In this document: piece after piece, positions 48,356 through 55,976 of the stretch
Layout of the letters: each line of letters begins with the position of its first letter
How positions within the stretch are numbered: position 1 is the first letter of the stretch
NCBI RefSeq assembly: GCF_000498395.2
Contig: NZ_CP010979.1
Location: 372,001 to 436,000 of the forward strand
Direction: 5' to 3'
DNA: 64,000 bases
Origin: Pseudomonas putida S13.1.2
Lineage (GTDB): Bacteria > Pseudomonadota > Gammaproteobacteria > Pseudomonadales > Pseudomonadaceae
Notes under the pieces: generated by a model
The model's database searches: none
What the model saw: only the letters and a program-made list of their open reading frames with translations
Told to the model about the DNA's origin: nothing
Made by a program: the position numbers and the translations under genes

Positions 48356-49311
48356 GAATAACTCCTTGCCTGCGGCAGGGCGGCCACGATGTGCGACCAG
48401 GCGCGGTCGTCGTAGCAGGCGAAACGCGATGCCAGGCGTTGTATGCCGGCCGCTGCCTGTGCCACGTCGTGCTGGATGGTGGGATGTTGAAGGAGCAATG
48501 GGTGGACCATGACCATGTGCAGGCACATGCACTGGATATCGGCACGGTCGCGAAGGCCCTGCCTGAAGGCCTTGAGGAGCAGATTCATGGCATGAACGGG
48601 CGCGTTTTCCGGCAAGCCTGATGGGCCTGTGAATTGCCAGGGGGCGCCGGTTTGCTGCACGGCATTCAGGCGACGCCAGGCGCCGAGCAGTTGAATGATC
48701 TGCGGCGCGACGTGCTGGGTAGCCCTTGCCGCATCAGGGACGACCAGCTCGCCAGCCGGCGGTTGCCGTTCGAACACCGCGCAACTGCCACAGCCATCGG
48801 GGTGCAGCCAGCTACGAATGGGCCCAAGGACTTGGGCCGCGTTGCGCATGGTTGCGCGCAGCAACACCAGGCGTACAGGCTCGAACCAGGCGGTGATGCC
48901 GTGCGGCGGCGGTTGGTGCAGCACATGGCATTGCTGGCTGATGTGTCGTGCGATGAGGTCGGCGGGTTGCTCGCTGACTAGCCAGCCACACACATAGTGC
49001 CAGGTGGCCGTTGCCTCACGTGCGGCGCAGGTGGCGCTGAGTGCAGCAAGGGCGGTGGGCGCTGCACCGGGTTTGGCAAGCTGCACCAGCGCTGGCCAGT
49101 ATTGAGGGTCCTGGACTAGCCCGCGGCTATCGACGCGCACTACCGCATCGTCACCCAGCGTCTCGGTGAGCGATGCAATGCTTAACGGGTGCTCGGGCGT
49201 GCACCCGGCAAACGGGTCCAGTAGAAGATACAGGGCCTCTTCTGGTTGGCGCAGCTGGGTCGCGAAGCGATCGACCCATTGCAGGTAGCCCTGTGCGGAC
49301 TGGCTCGACAT
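48352..49311 (-). CDS. DUF4123 domain protein, type VI effector adaptor
   Basis: A 319-residue DUF4123 (Tap/TEC-type) protein, the chaperone class that loads effectors onto VgrG spikes. The N-terminal DUF4123 domain covers about residues 25-150 (ALYLLLDPFAGCTPEHPLSI, WPALVQLAKPGAAPTALAAL, WFEPVRLVLLRATM). The C-terminal part is less conserved and is expected to bind the cargo. The start at 49311 follows AAAGGAACTTCTC; an upstream in-frame start would add 11 residues. Its stop overlaps the effector start by four bases, so the pair is a unit. No vgrG, hcp or paar gene is visible in the window. Confidence 0.85.
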   Translation of the reverse strand: MSSQSAQGYLQWVDRFATQLRQPEEALYLLLDPFAGCTPEHPLSIASLTETLGDDAVVRVDSRGLVQDPQYWPALVQLAKPGAAPTALAALSATCAAREATATWHYVCGWLVSEQPADLIARHISQQCHVLHQPPPHGITAWFEPVRLVLLRATMRNAAQVLGPIRSWLHPDGCGSCAVFERQPPAGELVVPDAARATQHVAPQIIQLLGAWRRLNAVQQTGAPWQFTGPSGLPENAPVHAMNLLLKAFRQGLRDRADIQCMCLHMVMVHPLLLQHPTIQHDVAQAAAGIQRLASRFACYDDRAWSHIVAALPQARSYS

Positions 49312-49426
49312 GAGAAGTTCCTTTGTCTTCTTGATGGCGAGCAAAAATCTAACGAGGAATCAATTCTGTAGGGAGTTATCGGCTTCCTAACGTGCTGTAG
49401 GACTTTTCGTTTTCGGATGGGGCGGC

Positions 49427-50332
49427 TCAGGACCTTGGGGATTCTGTTTCAAAGCATTGGCGCATGACATCCAGGTAACGTCTGGCGCCCAGGCCCAACG
49501 GGCGCGACTTGATCCAGATGATGTCCACCCACAGGCGCAGGCGGCTGGCCATGTTGTCAAAGCGCACCTCGGCCAGTGCGCCGGATGCAATCAGCGGTTC
49601 AACCAGCGGCTGCGGCAGGTAGGCCCAGCCCAGGCCGGATTGCACCAGGTCCAGCGTGGCCAGGTAGCTGTCGGTCAGCCAGATACGCCGCGACAGCACC
49701 ATGCGCGGGTCGGACCCGGTGGCCTTGCCGGAGGCCACGATGATCTGCCGTTGTTCGGCAAAGGCCTCTTCAGGCAGTGGTGTGCCGCTGTTCTGCCCGG
49801 CCGGATGGCGCGGCGAGGCGACGGCCACCAGCAATTGGCTGCCGGCTTCGAGGAATGACTCGCGCTCGTCGATGCCGGGCCGCTCGAACACCAGTGCCAA
49901 TTGCACACTGCCGTCATGCAGCAGGCGAATGGCTTCGGTCTGGGTGGCGGAGCGCACCTCGATTTCCAGGCTGGGAAATTCCTGGGCGAGGGTTTCCAGT
50001 GGCTGGCTCCAGCGGCCGGTCTGCAGCTCGGGCGCCATGGCGATGGTCAGGCGCTTTTCCAGGCCTTTGTGCAATTGCAGGGCCTGGGCATCCAGCAGGT
50101 TGAGCTGGCAGATCACCTGCCTGGCCTGGGGCTCCAGCGCCAGGGCGGCGCTGGTGGGCAAGGCTTTGCGTGTGGCCCGGTCGAACAGCGGCAGGTCCAG
50201 CTCCGCTTCCAGTTGGGCGATTGCCATGCTTACGGCCGAAGGCACACGGCCCAGCTTGCGCGCGGCAGCGGAGAACGAGCCGGCATCCAGCACTGCGAGG
50301 AAAATTGCCAGGGAGTCGCTGGAGAAGGCCAT
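49427..50332 (-). CDS. LysR family transcriptional regulator
   Basis: A 301-residue LysR-type regulator. The N-terminal winged helix is AIFLAVLDAGSFSAAARKLG, then RVPSAVSMAIAQLEAELDLP, LFDRATRKALPT; the C-terminal co-inducer domain runs from about 90 (LTIAMAPELQTGRWSQPL) to RLRLWVDIIWIKSRPLGLGA. The ATG at 50332 begins MAFSSDSLAIFL; the frame is open 210 bases upstream without family similarity. It lies on the same strand as its neighbours, 170 bases downstream of the aminotransferase fusion gene, so its target is not obvious. Confidence 0.93.
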   Translation of the reverse strand: MAFSSDSLAIFLAVLDAGSFSAAARKLGRVPSAVSMAIAQLEAELDLPLFDRATRKALPTSAALALEPQARQVICQLNLLDAQALQLHKGLEKRLTIAMAPELQTGRWSQPLETLAQEFPSLEIEVRSATQTEAIRLLHDGSVQLALVFERPGIDERESFLEAGSQLLVAVASPRHPAGQNSGTPLPEEAFAEQRQIIVASGKATGSDPRMVLSRRIWLTDSYLATLDLVQSGLGWAYLPQPLVEPLIASGALAEVRFDNMASRLRLWVDIIWIKSRPLGLGARRYLDVMRQCFETESPRS

Positions 50333-50421
50333 GTTCGGTGAACCTGATGTTGGGGCGTTGTGAGCGAATAGTAATGGATGGAATTGCCAAGGGTAGGGCT
50401 TGAAGTAATCGGTGTTTGTAA

Positions 50422-50455
50422 GATCGAGCGCCGCCCGCGGGGCGCTGGATCTCAC
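50422..50455. repeat. Shortened REP-like element
   Basis: GATCGAGCGCCGCCCGCGGG...GATCTCAC matches one half of the elements at 25792-25840 and 55886-55933, but lacks the GCTCGCTCCTACA half. Confidence 0.6.
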
Positions 50456-50501
50456 AGGCGACGAACTTCCAAGGGCCAACGCTCCAGCCTCACCCAAATC
50501 C

Positions 50502-53432
50502 CTACAGCCCTTCGTCCAGCACCCGGTCAATGCTGTCGACAAAGTAGTCCACGCTCGCCCGGGTGGTGCACATCGGTGGCTTGATCTTGAGGATGTTCAG
50601 GTAGTCGCCGGTCGGCTGCATGAAGATGCCCAGGTCACGCAGGCGATTGCACAGCGTCATGGTTTCTTCGGTGGCCGGCTCCAGGGTTGTGCGGTCGCGC
50701 ACCAGCTCCAGCCCCAGGTAGAAGCCCGAGCCATGTGCTGCCCCGGCCAGCGGGTGCTTGTCGACCAGCGCCTGCAGGCGGGCCTTGAAGTAGCGCCCGG
50801 TGTCGCGGGCGTTGTCCCACAGGCCTTCTTCCTGCATCACGTCCAGCACCGCCATGCCGATGCGGCAGCTGACCGGGCTGCCACCGGCCGAGGAGAAGAA
50901 GTAACCCTCAGCCTCCAGCGCCTCGGCGATTTCGCGGCGGGTGATGACCACGCCCAGCGGCTGGCCGTTGCCCATGCCTTTGGCCATGGTGATGATGTCG
51001 GGCACCACGCCCTGTTCTTCGAAGCCCCAGAAGTATTCGCCCAGGCGGCCATAACCCACCTGCACTTCGTCGGCGATGCACACCCCGCCACGAGCGCGCA
51101 CCTTGGCATAGGCGTCGCGCAGGTAGCCGGCCGGCAACGAGATACCGCCGGCATTGCCGTACACCGGCTCGCAGATGATGCCCGCCAGCTGGCGGCCACG
51201 CGCATCCAGGTCCGCCAGTTTGGCGTCGACGTCCTGCAGGTAGTCGGCGGCGCTGTCAGCACCGCGGAAACGACCGCGGAAGGTGTTCGGTGCTTCGACC
51301 GGGTGTACCCAGTCCGGGCGGGTTTCCAGGGCTTGCGGGTTGTCGGCGATGGACGTGGAGATGGCGTCGGTGGCCACCGACCAGCCGTGATAGGCCTCCA
51401 GCACGCTGAGCAGGTCACGCCCGCCGCTGTAGGCCCAGGCCAGGCGAATCGCCAGGTCGTTGGCTTCGGTGCCGCTGTTGACCATGAACACCCGGTCGAA
51501 ACCTTCGGGTGCCAGCGCCAGCAGGCGCTCGGAGAACTCGCTGATGGCGGCGTAGTGGAAGCGCGAGTTGGTGTTCAGCAATGACCACTGCCGCGCCGAC
51601 TCGGCGACCATGCGCGGGTGGCCATGGCCCAGCACCGCGACGTTGTTGAGCATGTCCAGGTACGAACGGCCCTGCATGTCGATCAGGTAGTTGCGCCAGC
51701 CGCGTTCGATGTGTGGCGGCTGCGCGTAGTAGTGTTTCTGCGAGCGGGCGAAGCTGGCGTCGCGGCGGGCCAGCAGGGCTTGCGGATCGGGTAGCGGCTC
51801 GGCATCGCAATCAAAGCCCAGCAGTGCGGCTGGCGACGGGCACAGGGCCAGCCAGGCGGCAGCGTGTGCCGGGGTGGCGAAGAACGGCGGTTGGATGCCG
51901 ATGTCCAGGCACAACTGCACGCTGAGGAAACCACCGCTGCTGCCCAGGGACTGGCCTTTTTCCATGGCCTGGCCGTCTGCCGGTGCGTTTTCCAGGCCCT
52001 GCAGCCACACAGCCCAGTGCGCGGTGCGCAGGCAGCCACGGCCGTCGCCGTGGCGCTGCCAGGTGCCGGGTGCTGGCGCTTGCACCAGGCTACCGTTGGG
52101 CACGTGCAGCTCAACGCCGAGGGCGCAGGTGGCGGGCTCTTCGGGGCGGTCGATGTGGGTTTGCGACAGGCGATATTGCCCGTGCAGGCTGCAGGCCGGA
52201 GCGGCTTGCGAAGTCAGCAGACGCTGGTCGAAGCCGGGTTGCTCCCAGTTGCCGGCCTCGCAGTGTGTGCTGAGTACCCCCAAGTCCACCCGTGTTACAG
52301 GCTGCCCGGCCAGCTCGGGGAGCAGCGGGGCGCAACCGTTGAAGTCCGGCGCCTTGGGTTGCAGGCCCGCAGCCTGCAGGATGGCCGCCTCCATCAGGGC
52401 AATGGGCACGGCGGTGGCAGTGTCGAAAATTTCCCATTCGTGGGCAATGTTATCGCGGGTGTACTGGTTGCCCGGGTCGACGGCGAGCTGTTGTTCGCTG
52501 CTCAGCACCAGTACGGCGGCGCGGTTCAGCACCAACGGCCACAGGGCACGTAGTTCGGCCTCGGTCAGCGGGTTGAGCGCCTGGTAGGCCTGCACGGCTG
52601 GCAGAATGCGCACTGGGTCGCCCTCGGCGTGGTGCAACAGCGCAGCGCAGGTCACCGACAGGTCGGCGATGCGCCAGGTGCGCAGCAGGTCGCCGAAATC
52701 GATCACGCCTTGCAGTTGCCACTGGCGCTGGGCATCACGGGCCCACACGGTGTTGTCGTCGGTAATGTCCAGGTGCACGGCCTGACTCGGCAAGTGATCA
52801 ACCAGCGGCATCAGGCGCTCGCGGGCCTGGCGGGTGGCGTGTTCGATGCGGGCGCGCTGCCCGCTGTCCTGCAGCACCGGCAGCAGATGATCGATCAGTG
52901 CCTGGGCGTGTTGCGGGTCCCATTGCAGGGTGCGCACAAGGCCTGGGTGGTCGAAATCGGCCAGGGCCTTGTCCAGCTTCGCACAGAGCCCGCCCAACTC
53001 TGCTATCAGGTGCGGCTCCATGTGCTTGAGGCGGGTCAGTGGCTGGCCTTCGATGTAATCGAGCAGGCGCAGGCGCAGTGGTTGCGCGTCGATGTCCAGT
53101 TCCAATAATCCCATGCCGTTTTGGGCCAAGCGCACGGCGGGTACCGGTAAACCCTGATCGCGCAGAAAGGCCAGGGCGGCGTGCTGCGCTTCAAGTTCCA
53201 GCTGGGCATAGCTGCCGTGGCAGGCCTTCAGCACATAGCCACCCTGGGGCGTGGTCACGCAAAAGTTCAGGTCTTGCTGGCTGCCTAGTACCGAAAGGTT
53301 GCCGGCAAGGCCGTAGTGGGCCTGCAGGACGGCGTGTGCCTGGGCTTCGCTCAGCGTTGGGCTGGGCAGGCCGGAGCGCTGGATCAGTGTAGCCACGGCA
53401 GGGGAAGCGGGCTGGTGTTGTGGGCTGGACAT
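50502..53432 (-). CDS. Fusion of an APH-type kinase, a degenerate M23 domain and a class III PLP enzyme
   Basis: A 976-residue three-domain protein. Residues about 30-340 are an aminoglycoside-phosphotransferase-like kinase with the catalytic loop HLDITDDN (Asp222, Asn227) and Asp245 in VIDFGD. Residues about 415-525 resemble an M23 peptidase, but the metal-binding HxGxD is replaced by CALGVEL (Cys436, Glu441), so it should be inactive. Residues about 560-976 are a class III PLP enzyme: NSGTEANDLA, ADEVQVGYGR with Asp788, and Lys818 in MAKGMGNGQPLG. This pairing matches hydroxylysine kinase-like plus the AGXT2L phospho-lyase group, so a kinase followed by elimination of an amino-alcohol phosphate is likely; a plain transaminase remains possible. 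The start at 53432 gives an N-terminus without a signal peptide. Confidence 0.87.
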   Translation of the reverse strand: MSSPQHQPASPAVATLIQRSGLPSPTLSEAQAHAVLQAHYGLAGNLSVLGSQQDLNFCVTTPQGGYVLKACHGSYAQLELEAQHAALAFLRDQGLPVPAVRLAQNGMGLLELDIDAQPLRLRLLDYIEGQPLTRLKHMEPHLIAELGGLCAKLDKALADFDHPGLVRTLQWDPQHAQALIDHLLPVLQDSGQRARIEHATRQARERLMPLVDHLPSQAVHLDITDDNTVWARDAQRQWQLQGVIDFGDLLRTWRIADLSVTCAALLHHAEGDPVRILPAVQAYQALNPLTEAELRALWPLVLNRAAVLVLSSEQQLAVDPGNQYTRDNIAHEWEIFDTATAVPIALMEAAILQAAGLQPKAPDFNGCAPLLPELAGQPVTRVDLGVLSTHCEAGNWEQPGFDQRLLTSQAAPACSLHGQYRLSQTHIDRPEEPATCALGVELHVPNGSLVQAPAPGTWQRHGDGRGCLRTAHWAVWLQGLENAPADGQAMEKGQSLGSSGGFLSVQLCLDIGIQPPFFATPAHAAAWLALCPSPAALLGFDCDAEPLPDPQALLARRDASFARSQKHYYAQPPHIERGWRNYLIDMQGRSYLDMLNNVAVLGHGHPRMVAESARQWSLLNTNSRFHYAAISEFSERLLALAPEGFDRVFMVNSGTEANDLAIRLAWAYSGGRDLLSVLEAYHGWSVATDAISTSIADNPQALETRPDWVHPVEAPNTFRGRFRGADSAADYLQDVDAKLADLDARGRQLAGIICEPVYGNAGGISLPAGYLRDAYAKVRARGGVCIADEVQVGYGRLGEYFWGFEEQGVVPDIITMAKGMGNGQPLGVVITRREIAEALEAEGYFFSSAGGSPVSCRIGMAVLDVMQEEGLWDNARDTGRYFKARLQALVDKHPLAGAAHGSGFYLGLELVRDRTTLEPATEETMTLCNRLRDLGIFMQPTGDYLNILKIKPPMCTTRASVDYFVDSIDRVLDEGL

Positions 53433-53656
53433 GGGCTCTACCGTTGCTACTGGGAGTGGACGGTGGAGAATTTATGCCCGATTCGATTGATGATGGAAGA
53501 CGATTATTGTCAGAAAAATTGATCACTGCCCCTTGATTCTGTTTGCGTGGCGAAGAGCGGGGTACCTTGGAATAATTTTCGGGGTGTTCGGGGCTGCATG
53601 GTTATTGCTTGCCGGCTAGTCGCCTTCCTCCCCAAGAACGCGATTGCTGAGAGAAC

Positions 53657-54232
53657 TCACAGGAGGAACTTGAATTCTGAAAGCAATTTCACTGTCTCGG
53701 GAAGCTTCTGCTGAAGCAGCCTGTCGAGATACTGCTGCACGCTGTGAGGTGGGTTCTTCAACGATATTCGCTGGCGCTGGGCAGCTTCGAGGACTGCTGC
53801 CTTGTCCAGGTCCCACAGGTCAGCGATGAAGTCGTCCGGATGCAAGGGTTCAATATCGAAGACCCCGAGAACCGCCTTGGGAAAATCCTTCAAATTGAAG
53901 GTGACGATGACCGAAGCGTTGCACTTAATTGCCGCTGCCAGGACATGTCGATCATCCTCATCTGGCAAGTCCAGTCCTTCGACCAGTGAATCGTAGTCAG
54001 TGACGAGTGCATCTGGTACCGCAGCATCCATTAGCGATGACGTGCGATCCACATGTTCAGGCGTAAGGTCAGGTCGGTTGAGTAGCAGATTGCGCTTCCA
54101 CTCGTCATGAATGCCCGCTGACCAGCGTGCCCGGTAAATACCCGTCAGCGCCAGGTTCATCAGGAAATCACGCAGGGGAGCAGGGTAAAGTACGTTCGCG
54201 TCGTATATGGCCGTGAAGGGCGAGTGCTTCAT
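53657..54232 (-). CDS. PIN-domain toxin
   Basis: A 191-residue PIN-domain protein, a Mg-dependent ribonuclease fold used by VapC-like toxins. Acidic site residues are Asp11 (YDANVLYP), Glu44 (IHDEWKRN), Asp94 (DEDDRHVLAAA) and the TFNLKDFP segment with Asp116. The C-terminal 60 residues extend beyond the PIN core (QQYLDRLLQQKLPETVKLLS). The start lies inside the stop of the helix-turn-helix gene upstream (ATGA), the antitoxin-first order. RNA target unknown. Confidence 0.85.
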   Translation of the reverse strand: MKHSPFTAIYDANVLYPAPLRDFLMNLALTGIYRARWSAGIHDEWKRNLLLNRPDLTPEHVDRTSSLMDAAVPDALVTDYDSLVEGLDLPDEDDRHVLAAAIKCNASVIVTFNLKDFPKAVLGVFDIEPLHPDDFIADLWDLDKAAVLEAAQRQRISLKNPPHSVQQYLDRLLQQKLPETVKLLSEFKFLL

Positions 54233-54696
54233 TCGTACCCCATCTTCAATTCCTGAGCTTGGGCTGCCAGCGCATCCATTGCAGCGCGGCTCACCCCGTC
54301 ACGTTTGTCTTTGTAGGCAACCAGGTCGGAGAATCTGACACGCCGATGGCGGCCCGTCTTGGTGTGCGGAATCACCGCTTCGTCGAGCAGCTTTACCAAG
54401 TGCGGCCGGGAGACGTTAAGCAGGTCTGCTGCTTCCTGGGTCGTCAGTTCGGCGTGGATTGGGACGACTTTGACCGAGTTCCCCAACGCCAGCTCGCTGA
54501 GAATCTCGCCGAACAGGCGTAGGGCGAAGGTAGGCACTTCAACAACCTGGCGCTGATTTTCCTCGTTGAGCAGTTCGATCCGTTGGGTATCTGATTTTGT
54601 CGAGAGGAACGCCGCTAGCGTGCGGCTTGACTCGACAGCCACGGCAATTTCTTTTTCATCAGGAAGAACATTGCGAGAGAGGTTGGCGGTGGTCAT
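54229..54696 (-). CDS. Excisionase-type helix-turn-helix antitoxin
   Basis: A 155-residue protein with a MerR/excisionase-like DNA-binding domain at about residues 85-130 (LTTQEAADLLNVSRPHLVKL, IPHTKTGRHRRVRFSDLVAY). The N-terminal 75 residues are helical and may bind and neutralise the PIN toxin encoded next, to which it is coupled by ATGA. I chose the second of two nearby ATGs (54696) because CTCTGGAG lies at the right spacing; 54702 would add two residues. Three copies of a TAtTCGAAA motif upstream are a likely autoregulatory operator. Confidence 0.85.
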   Translation of the reverse strand: MTTANLSRNVLPDEKEIAVAVESSRTLAAFLSTKSDTQRIELLNEENQRQVVEVPTFALRLFGEILSELALGNSVKVVPIHAELTTQEAADLLNVSRPHLVKLLDEAVIPHTKTGRHRRVRFSDLVAYKDKRDGVSRAAMDALAAQAQELKMGYE

Positions 54697-54762
54697 GAGC
54701 ATCTCCAGAGCGGTATCGATTGAGTGGCTGTGGCGACGATGTAACAGCCTGGGTTCGAGTTA

Positions 54763-54796
54763 TATTCGAAATATTCGAAAATCGCAATAATCGAAA
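54763..54796. promoter_or_regulatory. Iteron-like operator upstream of the toxin-antitoxin pair
   Basis: TATTCGAAA at 54763-54771 is repeated directly at 54772-54780, with TAATCGAAA at 54788-54796. The sites are 67-100 bases before the antitoxin ATG, in the AT-rich part of the intergenic region. Confidence 0.55.
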
Positions 54797-54878
54797 CGAC
54801 CGGTTGATGGGAGGGTTGCTCGGGGGAGTGGATGGCGTTCGATGGGTGACAGCCAACGGGTCCCCGGCAACCTCATCC

Positions 54879-55142
54879 TCAGCGCATCATGCCCAGCTCG
54901 GCGTCATCCATTAGTGCCTTGGCCATGGCGCTCAGATAATGCGCAGCCCAGATCATCATCGGCTTTTCATCCATCAGACCGGTAATGGTCAGCTCGCGAA
55001 CATAGCCCATCAGTTCCGATGACTGCTCGCGGGCGTCCCTGCAGGGGATGCCGGGCTCGATGCGGAACAGTGGGTGGGTGCCGTTTTCGCCTTGGTAGAA
55101 GGTGGTCTTGCCGACGGTGAACTGGGTGTCTTCTGTTGTCAT
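54879..55142 (-). CDS. DUF3077 family protein
   Basis: An 87-residue protein of DUF3077, a small family largely limited to pseudomonads. Features are the N-terminal MTTEDTQFTVGKTTFYQGEN, FRIEPGIPCRDAREQSSEL and the helix ITGLMDEKPMMIWAAHYLSAM. It is cytoplasmic, with no membrane segment. The ATG at 55142 follows CAGGGGATTGAACA. Just upstream lies the broken DUF6124 gene, another pseudomonad-specific family; the two are often neighbours, which suggests a shared but unknown function. Confidence 0.83.
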   Translation of the reverse strand: MTTEDTQFTVGKTTFYQGENGTHPLFRIEPGIPCRDAREQSSELMGYVRELTITGLMDEKPMMIWAAHYLSAMAKALMDDAELGMMR

Positions 55143-55175
55143 TGTTCAATCCCCTGAAAAATCTCTAGTGCCTGC

Positions 55176-55275
55176 GCCGGCCCTTTCGCGGGCATGCCAG
55201 ATCCCACAGGTACTGTGCAAGGCTTGAAGCCTGTGGTGATCCTGTGGGAGCGGGCGCGGCCGCGAAGGGGCCGGC
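55176..55275. repeat. REP inverted pair between the DUF3077 and DUF6124 genes
   Basis: 35-base arms at 55176-55210 (GCCGGCCCTTTCGCGGGCAT...) and 55241-55275 (CCTGTGGGAGCGGGCGCGGC...) are inverted with a few mismatches. Confidence 0.85.
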
Positions 55276-55297
55276 CTTTGCAGCACATTAATCAGCC

Positions 55298-55556
55298 TTA
55301 GTGCGAAGTTCTGGGCTCAGCGGGCATCTGTACCTGAATCAATGCCGACTCAAGCAAAACCCGCAGCGCCTCCAGCTCATGCATCGAGGTCATCATCAGG
55401 ATCGAAGCCGGGGATTTTCGAAGCCGGGGATTTGGGCTGAAGCAGCAACGCCTGATGCACCACGGTGGCTGCGCATAACGCGTAGTCGGTGGCCTGGATC
55501 AGGGTGTCTTCGAGGGAATGGGGGTTGTGGGGTGGATCGGGGACAATCTTCAACAT
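55298..55556 (-). pseudogene. DUF6124 family gene frameshifted by a 16-bp tandem duplication
   Basis: From ATG 55556 (preceded by CAAGG) the frame reads MLKIVPDPPHNPHSLEDTLI, then QATDYALCAATVVHQALLLQ and PKSPAS, the start of a DUF6124 protein. A 16-bp direct duplication at 55402-55433 shifts the frame, which then reads KIPGFDPDDDLDA and stops at 55377, giving 59 residues. If one copy of the duplication is removed, the frame continues ILMMTSMHELEALRVLLESA and LIQVQMPAEPRTSH to the TAA at 55298, giving an 80-residue protein of the expected family length and ending. So the coding sequence is intact apart from the duplication. Whether the short product still works is unknown. Confidence 0.8.
55402..55433. 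repeat. Perfect 16-bp tandem duplication
   Basis: TCGAAGCCGGGGATTT occurs at 55402-55417 and again at 55418-55433 without a gap. It lies inside the DUF6124 gene and 16 is not a multiple of three. Confidence 0.97.
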
Positions 55557-55607
55557 CGCATAGTACCTTGTTGGGGCTACCGCCTGGCTGCTGTCAAACA
55601 GTTGGGT

Positions 55608-55685
55608 GGTAGCTGTACATGGGTTGACAGACCGGCGGACTATGCAAGTTCCGGCGCACGCGAACGTGCCCCACGTACAGCCACC
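55608..55685 (-). ncRNA. Strongly structured leader element (helix enclosing a UUCG hairpin) upstream of the DUF6124 gene
   Basis: On the minus strand the arms GGTGGCTGTACGTGGG (55685-55670) and CCCATGTACAGCTACC (55623-55608) form a 16-bp helix with two G-U pairs and no mismatch. Directly inside it is GCACG-UUCG-CGUGC (55669-55656), a stem capped by the very stable UUCG tetraloop. The remaining inner sequence can form a small second stem, CGGA/UCCG. Together this is a three-way-junction-like fold ending 51 bases before the DUF6124 ATG. It could be a leader RNA or a DNA cruciform element; strand is set by the downstream gene. Confidence 0.6.
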
Positions 55686-55697
55686 ATAACAGGCGAT

Positions 55698-55734
55698 CCG
55701 TAAGCATAATACCGTTACGGCCTGTCAAAGCCGT
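55698..55734 (-). promoter_or_regulatory. Possible promoter/operator region for the structured leader
   Basis: Minus strand TTGACA at 55728-55723 is a perfect -35 hexamer, but TATTAT at 55711-55706 is only 11 bases away, short for sigma-70. The inverted repeats CCGTAA-N11-TTACGG (55698-55720) and CGGC-N8-GCCG (55719-55734) overlap these elements, so a regulator may bind here. Confidence 0.35.
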
Positions 55735-55885
55735 ATCGTTGATGAGCAACGACACGCCGAGACTAGAGCGCTGCCAAGGCAGCCGCAACGGAAAATGTGC
55801 GTCGGAAGTATGTTTGGGAAACGGCCTACAGGGAAGGTGTTAAATCTGACATTCCGGGTGTTCTGCGCCCGATTGCCGAAACAAA

Positions 55886-55933
55886 TGTAGGAGCGAGCTT
55901 GGCTCGCGATGCGCCGCGCGGGCGGCGCTCGAT
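55886..55933. repeat. Single REP-like element (ATCGAGCGCCGCCCG type, reverse)
   Basis: TGTAGGAGCGAGCTTGGCTC...GGCGCTCGAT, the reverse-oriented counterpart of the element at 25792-25840, located 43 bases from the end of the ABC ATPase gene. The 240 bases between here and the structured leader show no gene. Confidence 0.8.
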
Positions 55934-55976
55934 CTCAAACGCGGCGCAAGGATCAAGGCGAACACACACCATTTCC

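Noticed and set aside
54763..54796. Short direct repeats considered as a CRISPR array
   Set aside because: Nine-base repeats without regular spacers, and no cas genes. They fit an operator.
55594..55788. A 64-codon minus-strand ORF over the structured leader
   Set aside because: It overlaps the 16-bp helix and UUCG hairpin, has no ribosome-binding site and no family similarity; the region is better explained as a leader or control element.
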